The notes under the pieces: generated by a model
Databases searched by the model: none
Told to the model about the DNA's origin: nothing
What the model saw: the letters and a program-made list of their open reading frames with translations, nothing else
Shown here: positions 1 through 6,831 of the stretch, piece after piece
Layout: each line of letters starts with the position of its first letter
How positions within the stretch are numbered: the stretch's first letter is position 1
Position numbers and translations under genes: made by a program
NCBI GenBank assembly: GCA_014379075.1
Contig: JACMMN010000122.1
Span: 1-9,805, forward strand
Direction: 5' to 3'
Source of the DNA: Pyrinomonadaceae bacterium
GTDB lineage: Bacteria; Acidobacteriota; Blastocatellia; Pyrinomonadales; Pyrinomonadaceae
DNA length: 9,805 bases

Positions 1-1221
1 GATCAAACAGGCTACAACAACGCCAGCAATCCCGCCAACGCTGCCGACCTCCGCAAGGGGATCACCGCCGGGGAAATTCTGCGGGCATGCGGCAGTCCCG
101 CCCTAGGCTGGACATTGGAAAGCAACGGACGCTGTGCCACTATTGGTTCCGCTCCTCAAAATAGCGGCGAGGGCCCCGGCAACGGCGAGTACTATTATCA
201 GGATAGCTATCATCCGGACGGCAATCCTCATGACGAGGTAGGCAACGGGGCCGCCTTTCAACTTCCGGGACACAATGTAATGGTGGCGACCATTTTCGAT
301 CCCGTTTATGTGCCTCTTGACAATATATTCGATTCGGGCGGCTTTCGCTGGTTCGTAAACGGAACGGGTGCTCAAAACCGCGGTTATCTGGCATATGCAA
401 CGGGTGATTTTGGAAAGGCGAACGGAATGGGCAATGTTATCGGCTTGTGCGATTCCGCTCCGATCGAGATCGGCAACCGGATATGGCGTGACCTGAACGG
501 CAACGGTGTTCAGGATCCGGGTGAGACGGTTCTCGCAGGCGTCACGGTTCGTCTCTATAATTCCGGCAATGCGCTGATCGCAACGGCCGTAACCGATGCA
601 AACGGCGAATACTATTTCGTTTCGGGAACGGCGGCGGACGTAAATCCCGGTGATAACATCGGCATCGTAAACGGACAGATCCTTCAGAGTAGCGCTTACC
701 AGATCCGTTTGGATAATACTGCAAATTACCTTGCCGGCGGGCCGCTTTTTGGCCTCTCCGCGACGCATACGAATCAGATCTCGCAGCTTGGTGACGACGA
801 CTCTTCAGATTCGGACGCTTTTATCGTTGTGAATCCGGCCGGATCTCCAACCGCCGGAGCATTTCCGGTGGTCAGCTTTACGACCGGCGGCCCCGGCTCG
901 AATAACCATACCGTCGACATCGGATTACGTACTGCACCGTTAGCCGCACCTGTTGCGATCGAAGGGCAGATATTCTCAACCAGCGGTAACGGTATTCGCA
1001 ACGTCCGGCTAACCCTGACGATGGAAGACGGTTCCGTCAGATCAGCGTTGACCGGAAGTTTCGGCTATTACCGTTTCGACGGTATTTCCGCCGGTCAGAC
1101 CGTAATTCTTAATGTTTATTCAAAACGTTATTTTTTCGGGCAGCCGACGAGGGTATTAAACGTTGGTGATAATTTGGTGAATATCGATTTTATCGCCGAC
1201 GATACGGCGACAGCAAAATAA
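1..1221 (+). CDS. Secreted SdrD B-like domain protein with C-terminal carboxypeptidase-regulatory-like domain (5' partial)
   Basis: The frame is open from base 1 to a TAA at 1219-1221, so 406 residues of a longer protein are visible and the true start lies upstream. A TTG at 115 is only an internal codon. Residues 1-150 are a Gly/Asn-rich beta-type stretch. An SdrD B-like (Cna-B-type) domain begins near residue 155 with IGNRIWRD, and its calcium-loop-like DLNGNGVQDPGE falls at 164-175 (D164, N166, N168, D172, E175). A second beta-sandwich of the carboxypeptidase-regulatory-like type runs about 318-402, with GNGIRNVRLTL and SFGYYRFDGI. In this family such domains act as stalks or carbohydrate/protein-binding modules of surface or secreted proteins. 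I see no LPXTG motif and no C-terminal membrane helix; the protein ends ADDTATAK, so release or non-covalent attachment is more likely than sortase anchoring. Substrate or partner cannot be told. Confidence 0.88.
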   Translation, partial: DQTGYNNASNPANAADLRKGITAGEILRACGSPALGWTLESNGRCATIGSAPQNSGEGPGNGEYYYQDSYHPDGNPHDEVGNGAAFQLPGHNVMVATIFDPVYVPLDNIFDSGGFRWFVNGTGAQNRGYLAYATGDFGKANGMGNVIGLCDSAPIEIGNRIWRDLNGNGVQDPGETVLAGVTVRLYNSGNALIATAVTDANGEYYFVSGTAADVNPGDNIGIVNGQILQSSAYQIRLDNTANYLAGGPLFGLSATHTNQISQLGDDDSSDSDAFIVVNPAGSPTAGAFPVVSFTTGGPGSNNHTVDIGLRTAPLAAPVAIEGQIFSTSGNGIRNVRLTLTMEDGSVRSALTGSFGYYRFDGISAGQTVILNVYSKRYFFGQPTRVLNVGDNLVNIDFIADDTATAK

Positions 1222-1243
1222 TTTGTCTTTCCCAATGTTATTG

Positions 1244-1274
1244 GAGCGGCCCGCAACGGGGCCGCTCTTTTTTT
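1244..1274 (+). terminator. Intrinsic terminator of the SdrD-like gene
   Basis: A perfect 9-bp GC-rich stem, GAGCGGCCC (1244-1252) with GGGCCGCTC (1259-1267), has a 6-nt loop and is followed by seven T residues (1268-1274). It starts 22 nt after the stop of the plus-strand gene. The minus-strand gene also ends just beyond it, but that side has no T run, so it is a one-way plus-strand terminator. Confidence 0.9.
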
Positions 1275-1284
1275 GCAAACTTCT

Positions 1285-1557
1285 CTACATTTTTCCGAGC
1301 AGCATCAGAACTCCGATCACAATGAATGCGATCGCTACTATTCTCTGCAGCCATTCGGTTGGGATATATTGGCTGAGGACACCGCCAAATACGACAGCCA
1401 GCAGCGTAACCAGGATCAAGGCCAGGCTCGCGCCGAGAAAGATCGCGACTTTTGAGTCGGCTTTCGCGGTCATCGTTATGACGGCAAGTTGAGTTTTATC
1501 GCCCAGCTCGGCGAGAAAGAGGGTTATAAATGCGGTTCCGAAAATTTTCCAATCCAT
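1285..1557 (-). CDS. Single-repeat GDT1/TMEM165 (UPF0016) family cation transporter
   Basis: A 90-residue, almost wholly hydrophobic protein carrying the family signature E-L-G-D-K-T-Q at residues 17-23. This acidic motif forms the cation site in GDT1/TMEM165 proteins, which move Mn2+ or Ca2+ across membranes, usually in exchange for protons. Three membrane segments are visible: about 5-30, 37-60 and 68-88. Typical family members have two such repeats in one chain (around 200 residues). This one has a single repeat and presumably forms a dimer, as is known or proposed for other half-length bacterial members. The ATG at 1555-1557 is the only sensible start; no strong Shine-Dalgarno (SD) sequence precedes it. 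The gene lies 63 nt downstream of the 1621-2541 gene on the same strand and may be co-transcribed with it. I looked for a yybP-ykoY manganese riboswitch in the 63-nt gap and could not recognise one. The family is confident; the ion is inferred. Confidence 0.9.
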   Translation of the reverse strand: MDWKIFGTAFITLFLAELGDKTQLAVITMTAKADSKVAIFLGASLALILVTLLAVVFGGVLSQYIPTEWLQRIVAIAFIVIGVLMLLGKM

Positions 1558-1620
1558 ATCCGTAAGTTTAACAAGTCTCGAAAGTCTGTGTAACCTACTC
1601 GGCTAAAAATCTCGCGGGTG

Positions 1621-2541
1621 TCAATCTTTGATCAAATGTGTCAATTTCGGAGTAAAGCGATAATGTTCGTAGAGCGGCTTTCTCTTCTGCATCAGGATGC
1701 GGAGGCGGTGAGTTGCGAATTGACAAATACTGACGAATCTCATTTCTTCGTGCAGACGGTCGAAAATACGGCGGAGCGTTGCGATCAAACCGGCGAGAAG
1801 CGTGCCCGAAGGAATCTGCCGCTGCACCTTTAAATTGCCGTTCTTATAGCCGACCTCTTTAAGCTCAGGATCGAGAAAGGGATATTCCCCGGCGATCAAT
1901 CCGCACGCATTTTCAAATAAGCGGTCAAAATTTAGATTTACTTTGGCGAGGGATTTGTCGATGGTCCTTAAAAGCTCCTCCGTGAGATTGAGAAAAACTT
2001 CCCATTCTTCAGTCGAAAGCAGCGGCTCGACTGTTTTTTCGGGAATGGTGTCTCGCAGTGCGTACGGAAGGTCCGGCAGTCCCATTTGTGTACCTTCGCC
2101 GGCCTCCGTCCCGATTCTTTGATCAAAGTACTGCAAAGTAAATCGTGATCTTTTATTTTCAAAGAATATCGCCGGTGTGTCCGATCGGTTCGTGATCGTC
2201 TCCCGAGCTCCCAAAGCAATGACTTCGTCAACATATGCTGTTTCGCGGGAGCCGTGTCGAGTCTCGGACGGTGCGTTATAAACATGGATCCGCCCGCACG
2301 GCTCCGCCGCACGGATCAGGATTCGCTGTAATGCATGTTCGCCGTGCGAGATCCTTCCCGCAATGTGGTCGTGTTCGCGGGCGAGCATTAGATTGGCTTG
2401 GGTAAATGTAATATCTGCCTCATAGCTGCTTAATTCCACGTGAACGCTGCCGACGAACTGCAGATCGCGCAAAAATGCCACAAGCGCCTTAAGGTTTACA
2501 AAAGAAGTATTCAAATTCTCGTGTATAGGATATTTCTTCAT
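1621..2541 (-). CDS. Conserved hypothetical protein (MKKYPIHENLNTSF type), possible DUF4388/PATAN-like N-terminus
   Basis: I do not recognise a characterised function. The preferred start is the ATG at 2539-2541 (306 residues), because MKKYPIHENLNTSFVNLKAL reads as the beginning of the folded domain. The frame stays open to an ATG at 2649 (342 residues), but the extra 36 residues are basic and unlike a domain. Neither start has a clear SD. Residues 1-90 alternate beta strands and helices, with FVGSVHVELSSYEADITF, an AREHDHIAGRI stretch and ALQRILI...GRIHVY. That layout resembles DUF4388/PATAN-type modules, but this is only a layout resemblance. A charged linker (about 90-165) leads to a mainly helical C-terminal half with TEEWEVFLNLTEELLRTID near 177-195. 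There is no signal peptide or membrane segment, so it is cytoplasmic. It is divergent from the permease and upstream of the GDT1 gene. Confidence 0.72.
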   Translation of the reverse strand: MKKYPIHENLNTSFVNLKALVAFLRDLQFVGSVHVELSSYEADITFTQANLMLAREHDHIAGRISHGEHALQRILIRAAEPCGRIHVYNAPSETRHGSRETAYVDEVIALGARETITNRSDTPAIFFENKRSRFTLQYFDQRIGTEAGEGTQMGLPDLPYALRDTIPEKTVEPLLSTEEWEVFLNLTEELLRTIDKSLAKVNLNFDRLFENACGLIAGEYPFLDPELKEVGYKNGNLKVQRQIPSGTLLAGLIATLRRIFDRLHEEMRFVSICQFATHRLRILMQKRKPLYEHYRFTPKLTHLIKD

Positions 2542-2749
2542 AGCAGAAAAAAACGTCCGAAGGCAGATTACGGACAGCCGCACGCGCCTTAAATTATTCA
2601 GAAAATCGAGCTTGTGCAGGATAAACAACGAATATCGCTCCATTTCCATTGCATCTTTTAAAAAATTCGTTCAAAATTCGCTAACATTCTCTTTTGCAGT
2701 ATTTTCCACGTTATCTTTCCCAAAATTAGTTTGTAAAGCCAAAAGAAAT

Positions 2750-4930
2750 ATGAGCACATCACTTTTCCGCAAAAAATCCATAGCCCAGATCCAGACGGAT
2801 GCCGCGATCGGCATGACCGAACATGAGCAGGAAGAAGTCGGCGGAGAAGGCGGCGGCCTGCGCAGAACCCTGAAGTTTCGCGACCTTACGTTAATGGGTA
2901 TCGCGGCTATTATAGGAGCGGGAATTTTTGCGATGATCGGCGGTGCGTCCTATCGCGGCGGGCCGGGAGTGATTTTCCTGTTTGCTTTTTCAGCCATTGC
3001 CTGCGGCTTTTCTGCTTTGTGTTACGCCGACTTCGCCTCTCGAATTCCCATTGCCGGTTCGGCTTACACTTACTCTTACGCCAGTTTCGGTGAACTTTTC
3101 GCGTGGATAATCGGTTGGGATTTGATCGTTGAATACGCGATCGGAAATATAGCCGTGGCCATTTCCTGGAGCGATTATTTTACGCGGCTGATGTCCAGCT
3201 ACAATCTGAAAATTCCGGCATTTTTGACGATGGATTACCTAAGCGCGTCGCGCGGCTTCGCCGATAACGGAGAAGTGGTCGCAACCGCTCTCGGCCAGGG
3301 CTATACGATTGACGGCTTGAGCAGGATGAAGGGCGATGACCTGCTCGCAATTTCGGACAAACTGACGACTGGAACCGTCGAGGCATACGAAGCCTGGACA
3401 ACGGCTCCTATGATCGCCGACTGGCGCGTTATCGCCGATGTTCCCGCTCTGGTAATGACCGTGTTGATAACGATTCTTGTTTACATCGGTATTCGCGAAT
3501 CGAAAATCGTCGGCAACACGATGACCATTTTGAAAATAGCGATCATTTTGCTCGTTATTGTTTTAGGAGCATTTTTCGTCACACCCGAGAACTGGACGCC
3601 GTTTCTGCCGAACGGGATCAGCGGAGTGATGGCGGGTGTCGCGGCCGTTTTCTTTGCTTATATCGGGTTCGACGCACTATCGACCACAGCGGAAGAATGT
3701 GAAAATCCCCGCCGCGACCTGCCCCGGGCAATGATTTTTTCACTCGCGATTTGTACGGTCTTGTATATTGCACTCGCTTTGGTTTTGACCGGAATGGAAC
3801 CGTTCGGAAACCTCAATGTCGGTGATCCGCTGGCATTCGTGTTCCGCGATAAATTGCCGTGGCTTGCAGGCGTGATCGCTGTAAGCGCTGTTATCGCCCT
3901 TGCAACCGTATTTCTGGTCTTTCAAATCGGCCAACCGAGACTGTGGATGGCGATGAGCCGCGACGGCCTGCTTCCAAAAATATTCTCGTCAATTCATCCA
4001 CGTTTCAGGACGCCGTGGTTCTCGACGATAGTCACCGGAATCGTCGTAGCGATCCCTGCCCTCTTTATGAATTTGACCGAGGTAACCGATCTCGGCGTGA
4101 TCGGGACGCTATTTGCGTTTACGCTTGTTTGCGGAGGCATTCTCATAAAAGATAAGGAATTCGGACGCGAGAATCGATATGTTCCATTCATTAGCGCTCG
4201 TTTTATCGCACCGGTTTTGTTGGTTGTAACAGTTTTTCTTGTTATTTACGGTAACGGTGTCGCCGCATTTTCTGATCTGAATACGAAAATTAGCGACGGT
4301 ACTCTGACGGAAGAAATCACAGATAACCAACGGCAGGCAGCGCTTAATTTTGATGCCTATTCCTTATCTAATTTAGGAAATTCCCACGTTTATGCAGAAG
4401 GATTTAATGCCGTCGGCAACTTTTTCGAAGTAAAACCCGACGTGGAAACGGGTGAATCATGGTTAGGGGCTTTTTCGCATAAGATTCCTTATATCGTGTT
4501 CTTCATTTTCTCGGTATTGATGGTGATTTTTGCGTTTATCAAGCGATTTTCATTGATTCCGTTTCTAGGAGTTATGTGCTGCACATATTTGATGACCGAG
4601 CTCGGAATTATAAATTGGACAAGGTTCGGAATTTGGCTTCTCGTAGGAGTGCGAATTTATCGGGCGTATGGTTTCAGAAACAGTAAATTAAACACTGGAA
4701 ACGAAACGCCTTCGATTTTGCTTAGAGCGGGCAGCATAGTAGCTGATTTCGTTTTGTTATTTGTTTTATTGATTCCGTTTATAATTGCGCCCTTGATTGG
4801 ATACTTTTTCGATTTCGATATGTACGAACGATTGGGCCAAACGCCGCTATTTATTATTTCCCTCTTAATAGCAGTCGGTTTGGAGGGCGTAAGCAGTGCG
4901 AGAGAGCGAATAACCACTATATCTGAATAG
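2750..4930 (+). CDS. APC-superfamily amino acid permease (cationic amino acid transporter-like), enlarged
   Basis: A 726-residue polytopic inner-membrane protein. The N-terminal 40 residues are hydrophilic. The first helix carries the APC signature GIAAIIGAGIF (50-60), whose unwound Gly-rich segment binds the amino-acid backbone. AYTYSYASFGELFAWIIGWD follows in helix 3, and AYIGFDALSTTAEE (303-316) matches helix 8 of the YfnA/CAT branch, which moves cationic or neutral amino acids with protons. Ordinary bacterial members are about 450-500 residues. This one has a hydrophilic insert at about 155-225, another at about 503-578, and four or five extra C-terminal helices (about 579-715). The start is the ATG at 2750: GAAAT just upstream is a weak site, but the longer open frame to 2612 overlaps the divergent gene and has no family resemblance. 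The last third is more AT-rich than the core. The exact substrate cannot be read from sequence. Confidence 0.92.
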   Translation: MSTSLFRKKSIAQIQTDAAIGMTEHEQEEVGGEGGGLRRTLKFRDLTLMGIAAIIGAGIFAMIGGASYRGGPGVIFLFAFSAIACGFSALCYADFASRIPIAGSAYTYSYASFGELFAWIIGWDLIVEYAIGNIAVAISWSDYFTRLMSSYNLKIPAFLTMDYLSASRGFADNGEVVATALGQGYTIDGLSRMKGDDLLAISDKLTTGTVEAYEAWTTAPMIADWRVIADVPALVMTVLITILVYIGIRESKIVGNTMTILKIAIILLVIVLGAFFVTPENWTPFLPNGISGVMAGVAAVFFAYIGFDALSTTAEECENPRRDLPRAMIFSLAICTVLYIALALVLTGMEPFGNLNVGDPLAFVFRDKLPWLAGVIAVSAVIALATVFLVFQIGQPRLWMAMSRDGLLPKIFSSIHPRFRTPWFSTIVTGIVVAIPALFMNLTEVTDLGVIGTLFAFTLVCGGILIKDKEFGRENRYVPFISARFIAPVLLVVTVFLVIYGNGVAAFSDLNTKISDGTLTEEITDNQRQAALNFDAYSLSNLGNSHVYAEGFNAVGNFFEVKPDVETGESWLGAFSHKIPYIVFFIFSVLMVIFAFIKRFSLIPFLGVMCCTYLMTELGIINWTRFGIWLLVGVRIYRAYGFRNSKLNTGNETPSILLRAGSIVADFVLLFVLLIPFIIAPLIGYFFDFDMYERLGQTPLFIISLLIAVGLEGVSSARERITTISE

Positions 4931-4990
4931 AGTTTCGTTAAGTGGGAGTAAGGTTTACAATTCTTTACAGATATATTCGCAGACTTGGAA

Positions 4991-5026
4991 GGGTTTCCGT
5001 GCGTCAAAGACAACGGAAACTTTTCT
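4991..5026 (+). terminator. Hairpin with T-rich tail between the permease and the small exported protein
   Basis: GTTTCCGT (4993-5000) pairs perfectly with ACGGAAAC (5013-5020). Two G-T pairs extend the base and the loop is 12 nt, followed by TTTTCT (5021-5026). It lies 62 nt after the permease stop and only 18 nt before the next start codon. It can serve as the permease terminator or as a leader hairpin of the downstream gene. A TACAAT at 4956-4961 could be a -10 element for a transcript that would include this hairpin, but the matching -35 is poor. Confidence 0.6.
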
Positions 5027-5033
5027 AATTTAT

Positions 5034-5038
5034 GGGAG
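5034..5038 (+). promoter_or_regulatory. Shine-Dalgarno site deciding the start at 5044
   Basis: GGGAG lies 5 nt before the ATG at 5044. It overlaps an earlier in-frame ATG at 5032 and sits only 2 nt from the ATG at 5041. Spacing therefore favours 5044 and gives a clean signal peptide (MKKIIFL...). Confidence 0.65.
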
Positions 5039-5043
5039 ACATG

Positions 5044-5595
5044 ATGAAAAAGATAATCTTTTTAACGGCAGCCATTTGCTTGTTTTCATTTGCTGCATTC
5101 GCTCAGAAGGCTGATTTCTCGGGCACTTGGACATTGGATGTCGCCAAATCCAAGCTCGGCGAACGGGCGCGGATCGAGTCGATGACGATGACCGTCGCGC
5201 AGACGGACAAGGATATTAGGGTAGATACGAAAACTGTTCGGGCGGCACGGCCGGAAGGTGTGCCGGGCGGCATGGGCGGCGGCGGCGGTTTCGGACGCGG
5301 CGGCGGATTTGGAAACGGAGATGCGGCGGCGACTTATACTCTCGATGGCAAGGAAACGAAAATCGAACAGGAATCGCCGATGGGCAAAATTCCCGTTACG
5401 CTGACAGCAAAGCTCGACGGCGGAAAGCTTAATTTAGCGTCGTCGCGTAAATTGAGCGGGCCGAATGGAGAAATGACAGCGGAGACTAAAGAAGCCTGGT
5501 CGCTGTCGGAAGATGGAAAAACACTTACCGTCGTCCGCGATCAAACGACACCGCGCGGCACGAATACTTCAACGATGGTTTTTGTGAAGAAGTAA
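5044..5595 (+). CDS. Small exported protein of unknown function with Gly-rich loop
   Basis: A 183-residue protein with a textbook Sec signal peptide: MKKIIF, a hydrophobic core, then AAFA before Q21, giving a likely signal peptidase I cut at AFA|QKADF. The mature part opens with DFSGTWTLDVAKSKLG, a start seen in many small exported acidobacterial proteins with a lipocalin-like beta architecture. Beta-strand-like segments follow: SMTMTVAQTDKDIRVDTK, an ATYTLDGKETKIEQ stretch, VTLTAKLDGGKLNL and TMVFVKK. A Gly/Phe-rich low-complexity stretch (5260-5322, with GGMGGGGGFGRGGGFGNG) interrupts the fold between strands and is probably a flexible loop. There is no lipobox Cys, so it is periplasmic or secreted rather than lipid-anchored. 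No enzymatic motif is visible and I assign no function. It is bracketed by a hairpin upstream and a terminator downstream, so it is probably monocistronic. Confidence 0.82.
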   Translation: MKKIIFLTAAICLFSFAAFAQKADFSGTWTLDVAKSKLGERARIESMTMTVAQTDKDIRVDTKTVRAARPEGVPGGMGGGGGFGRGGGFGNGDAAATYTLDGKETKIEQESPMGKIPVTLTAKLDGGKLNLASSRKLSGPNGEMTAETKEAWSLSEDGKTLTVVRDQTTPRGTNTSTMVFVKK

Positions 5596-5613
5596 TTGTT
5601 TAAGAACTCGAAT

Positions 5614-5643
5614 ATTCTCCCTTTGGTAAAGGGAGAATTTTCT
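5614..5643 (+). terminator. Intrinsic terminator of the small exported protein
   Basis: An 11-bp perfect stem, ATTCTCCCTTT (5614-5624) with AAAGGGAGAAT (5628-5638), has a 3-nt loop and runs into TTTTCTTTATCTTTT. It starts 18 nt after the stop codon at 5593-5595. Confidence 0.85.
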
Positions 5644-5659
5644 TTATCTTTTCATTTCT

Positions 5660-5689
5660 GCTTATCTTCTTATTGCTTATCTTCTTATT
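5660..5689. repeat. Perfect 2 x 15-nt tandem duplication
   Basis: GCTTATCTTCTTATT occurs twice head to tail, at 5660-5674 and 5675-5689, with no mismatch. It is in the non-coding gap after the terminator. It is probably a slippage product; no function is apparent. Confidence 0.85.
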
Positions 5690-5741
5690 TCGTGTATTTC
5701 GTGGACGAATTCTTGAAACTTTATCCACGAAATTTACGAAA
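5688..5741. repeat. Imperfect palindrome (18-nt arms), possible dispersed intergenic repeat
   Basis: TTTCGTGTATTTCGTGGA (5688-5705) and TCCACGAAATTTACGAAA (5724-5741) are reverse complements at 16 of 18 positions, around an 18-nt spacer. Each arm also contains the internal echo TTTCGT. Neither flank has a T run, so it is not an obvious terminator for the minus-strand gene ending at 5800. The form resembles short palindromic intergenic repeats; genome copy number is unknown from here. Confidence 0.7.
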
Positions 5742-5799
5742 GAGGAAAATAACACTGCGAAAATAAACCGCTTCGATCTTCACGAATCATGCCGTTACT

Positions 5800-6759
5800 T
5801 TAGACATCAAACTGCAGTTCCTCGATAATTTCCTGCATATATTTTTTCCCGAGTTCCAGGTCTTCGGGTTTTAACGAAACGGCGCCGACGACCGCGTGGC
5901 CGCCGCCGCCGTATCGTTCGCAGATCTCGGCGATATTGTGGGTACGCGGCCTCGGTGCCCATGGATTTGACCCAACGGATATTTTTGTGCGGAACGAGCT
6001 TTGGCTGAGCGAAACTACATAAGTTACATCGGGATGGAAATAATAGGGAATGAATTTATTGTAGCCTTCGATGCCGGTTCCCGTCAGGTCGAAGCTGACG
6101 ACGCCCCGTTCACACGTCGATCTTTCTTTGATAACCTCAACCGTTTTCCAATGCTGTTTCAGGATCGGCTTTAACCGCTCCTGAATTTCCTCACTTTCGA
6201 TGATCTCGTCCAGCGATTTTTCGGATAGCAATTTGATAATTTTTTCGACGAATGCCGGGTCTTTCTCACCCTCGATCACCTGCATCAATTTCAAAGCCGA
6301 TGACCGCAATTCAACGCATTGTGCCGGTGAATCGTACAACGCACCATCGATAATGTGTGCCCATTCGATCAATTCGGCGAGCGATCTGTCTTCGAAATCG
6401 TATTTCTCTTTAGCGATGCGGGCGATGAATTCGGCGCAGGATTTGCTCTCGATGTCGAGGAATTTCTGTCCCGATTTATCAGCAAGAAAATGCTGCTCGT
6501 CCGGTTCGGATAAAAACGCTGACTGGTGATGGTCGAACCACCACGTCAGTCGTTCGTCCGGACAGTATTTGAAATCTACTATGGCATTTTCGTCACCGTC
6601 AAGCTGGTCGCGGTCAAAGGCGTTTCCGGCCCGGTGCATCGTCGGTGTGTAGACGATCTCGGCGTCCGCATTGATCTTCGCACGGTAAAATTTAGTAAAA
6701 ATGGCAGCCGACGAAACTCCGTCGAAACAATTGCCGTGATAAAGTATCCTAAGTCTCAT
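5800..6759 (-). CDS. DHH/DHHA1-family phosphoesterase
   Basis: A 319-residue cytoplasmic protein with the two-domain layout of the DHH superfamily, whose members hydrolyse phosphodiester bonds in nanoRNA, pAp, cyclic dinucleotides or single-stranded nucleic acid with Mn2+. Motif I is HGNCFDG (8-14), a form with Cys where NrnA-type proteins usually have Asp. An Asp follows in NAIVDFKY (D62). The diagnostic D-H-H is at 76-78 in WWFDHHQSAF, and a further Asp in WAHIIDGA (D138). The C-terminal DHHA1 substrate-binding motif RYGGGGHAVVGA (282-293) ends with H288. The start is the ATG at 6757-6759, placing motif I close to the N-terminus as in the family; an in-frame ATG at 6789 would add ten unpromising residues. 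Neither has a good SD. It is divergent from the GNAT gene with a 72-nt gap. The substrate is not predictable; NrnA-like RNA degradation is one option. Confidence 0.9.
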   Translation of the reverse strand: MRLRILYHGNCFDGVSSAAIFTKFYRAKINADAEIVYTPTMHRAGNAFDRDQLDGDENAIVDFKYCPDERLTWWFDHHQSAFLSEPDEQHFLADKSGQKFLDIESKSCAEFIARIAKEKYDFEDRSLAELIEWAHIIDGALYDSPAQCVELRSSALKLMQVIEGEKDPAFVEKIIKLLSEKSLDEIIESEEIQERLKPILKQHWKTVEVIKERSTCERGVVSFDLTGTGIEGYNKFIPYYFHPDVTYVVSLSQSSFRTKISVGSNPWAPRPRTHNIAEICERYGGGGHAVVGAVSLKPEDLELGKKYMQEIIEELQFDV

Positions 6760-6831
6760 ATTATAGTTATTCGCCGCTAGGCAAAACATTCTAGGATAGA
6801 TGCCGGTGCGGTTTTGGTCAAGGAAGGAAAT
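6760..6831. promoter_or_regulatory. Short divergent intergenic region between the phosphoesterase and the acetyltransferase
   Basis: These 72 nt must carry the start signals of both genes unless transcription begins inside a gene. A perfect TATAAT on the minus strand (6760-6765) directly abuts the phosphoesterase ATG. It has no convincing -35 and would start RNA inside the coding region, so I do not call it. A TAGGAT at 6792-6797 could be a -10 for the plus-strand gene, also with a weak -35. Confidence 0.35.
6820..6828 (+). promoter_or_regulatory. Strong Shine-Dalgarno site of the acetyltransferase
   Basis: AAGGAAGGA ends 3 nt before the ATG at 6832, with its first GGA 7 nt upstream. This fixes the start at 6832 and rules out the in-frame TTG at 6814, which would place the SD inside the coding sequence. 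Confidence 0.8.

Noticed and set aside
103..768. A 221-codon open frame on the minus strand opposite the SdrD-like gene
   Set aside because: It lies wholly antisense to a protein with clear domains, has no recognisable domain itself, and is explained by the codon pattern of the real gene.
1558..1620. Possible yybP-ykoY manganese riboswitch before the GDT1 gene
   Set aside because: The gap is only 63 nt and I cannot find the conserved paired core of that family.
2612..2749. Longer N-terminus of the permease from an ATG at 2612
   Set aside because: It overlaps the divergent gene's possible 5' end, has no family resemblance, and the APC N-terminus is well served by the ATG at 2750.
5660..5741. 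CRISPR-like repeats
   Set aside because: Only two head-to-tail copies without a spacer, and no cas genes; this is a simple tandem duplication beside a palindrome.
6760..6765. Perfect TATAAT on the minus strand next to the phosphoesterase start
   Set aside because: It touches the ATG, has no acceptable -35, and would start RNA inside the gene, so it is probably chance in an AT-rich spot.
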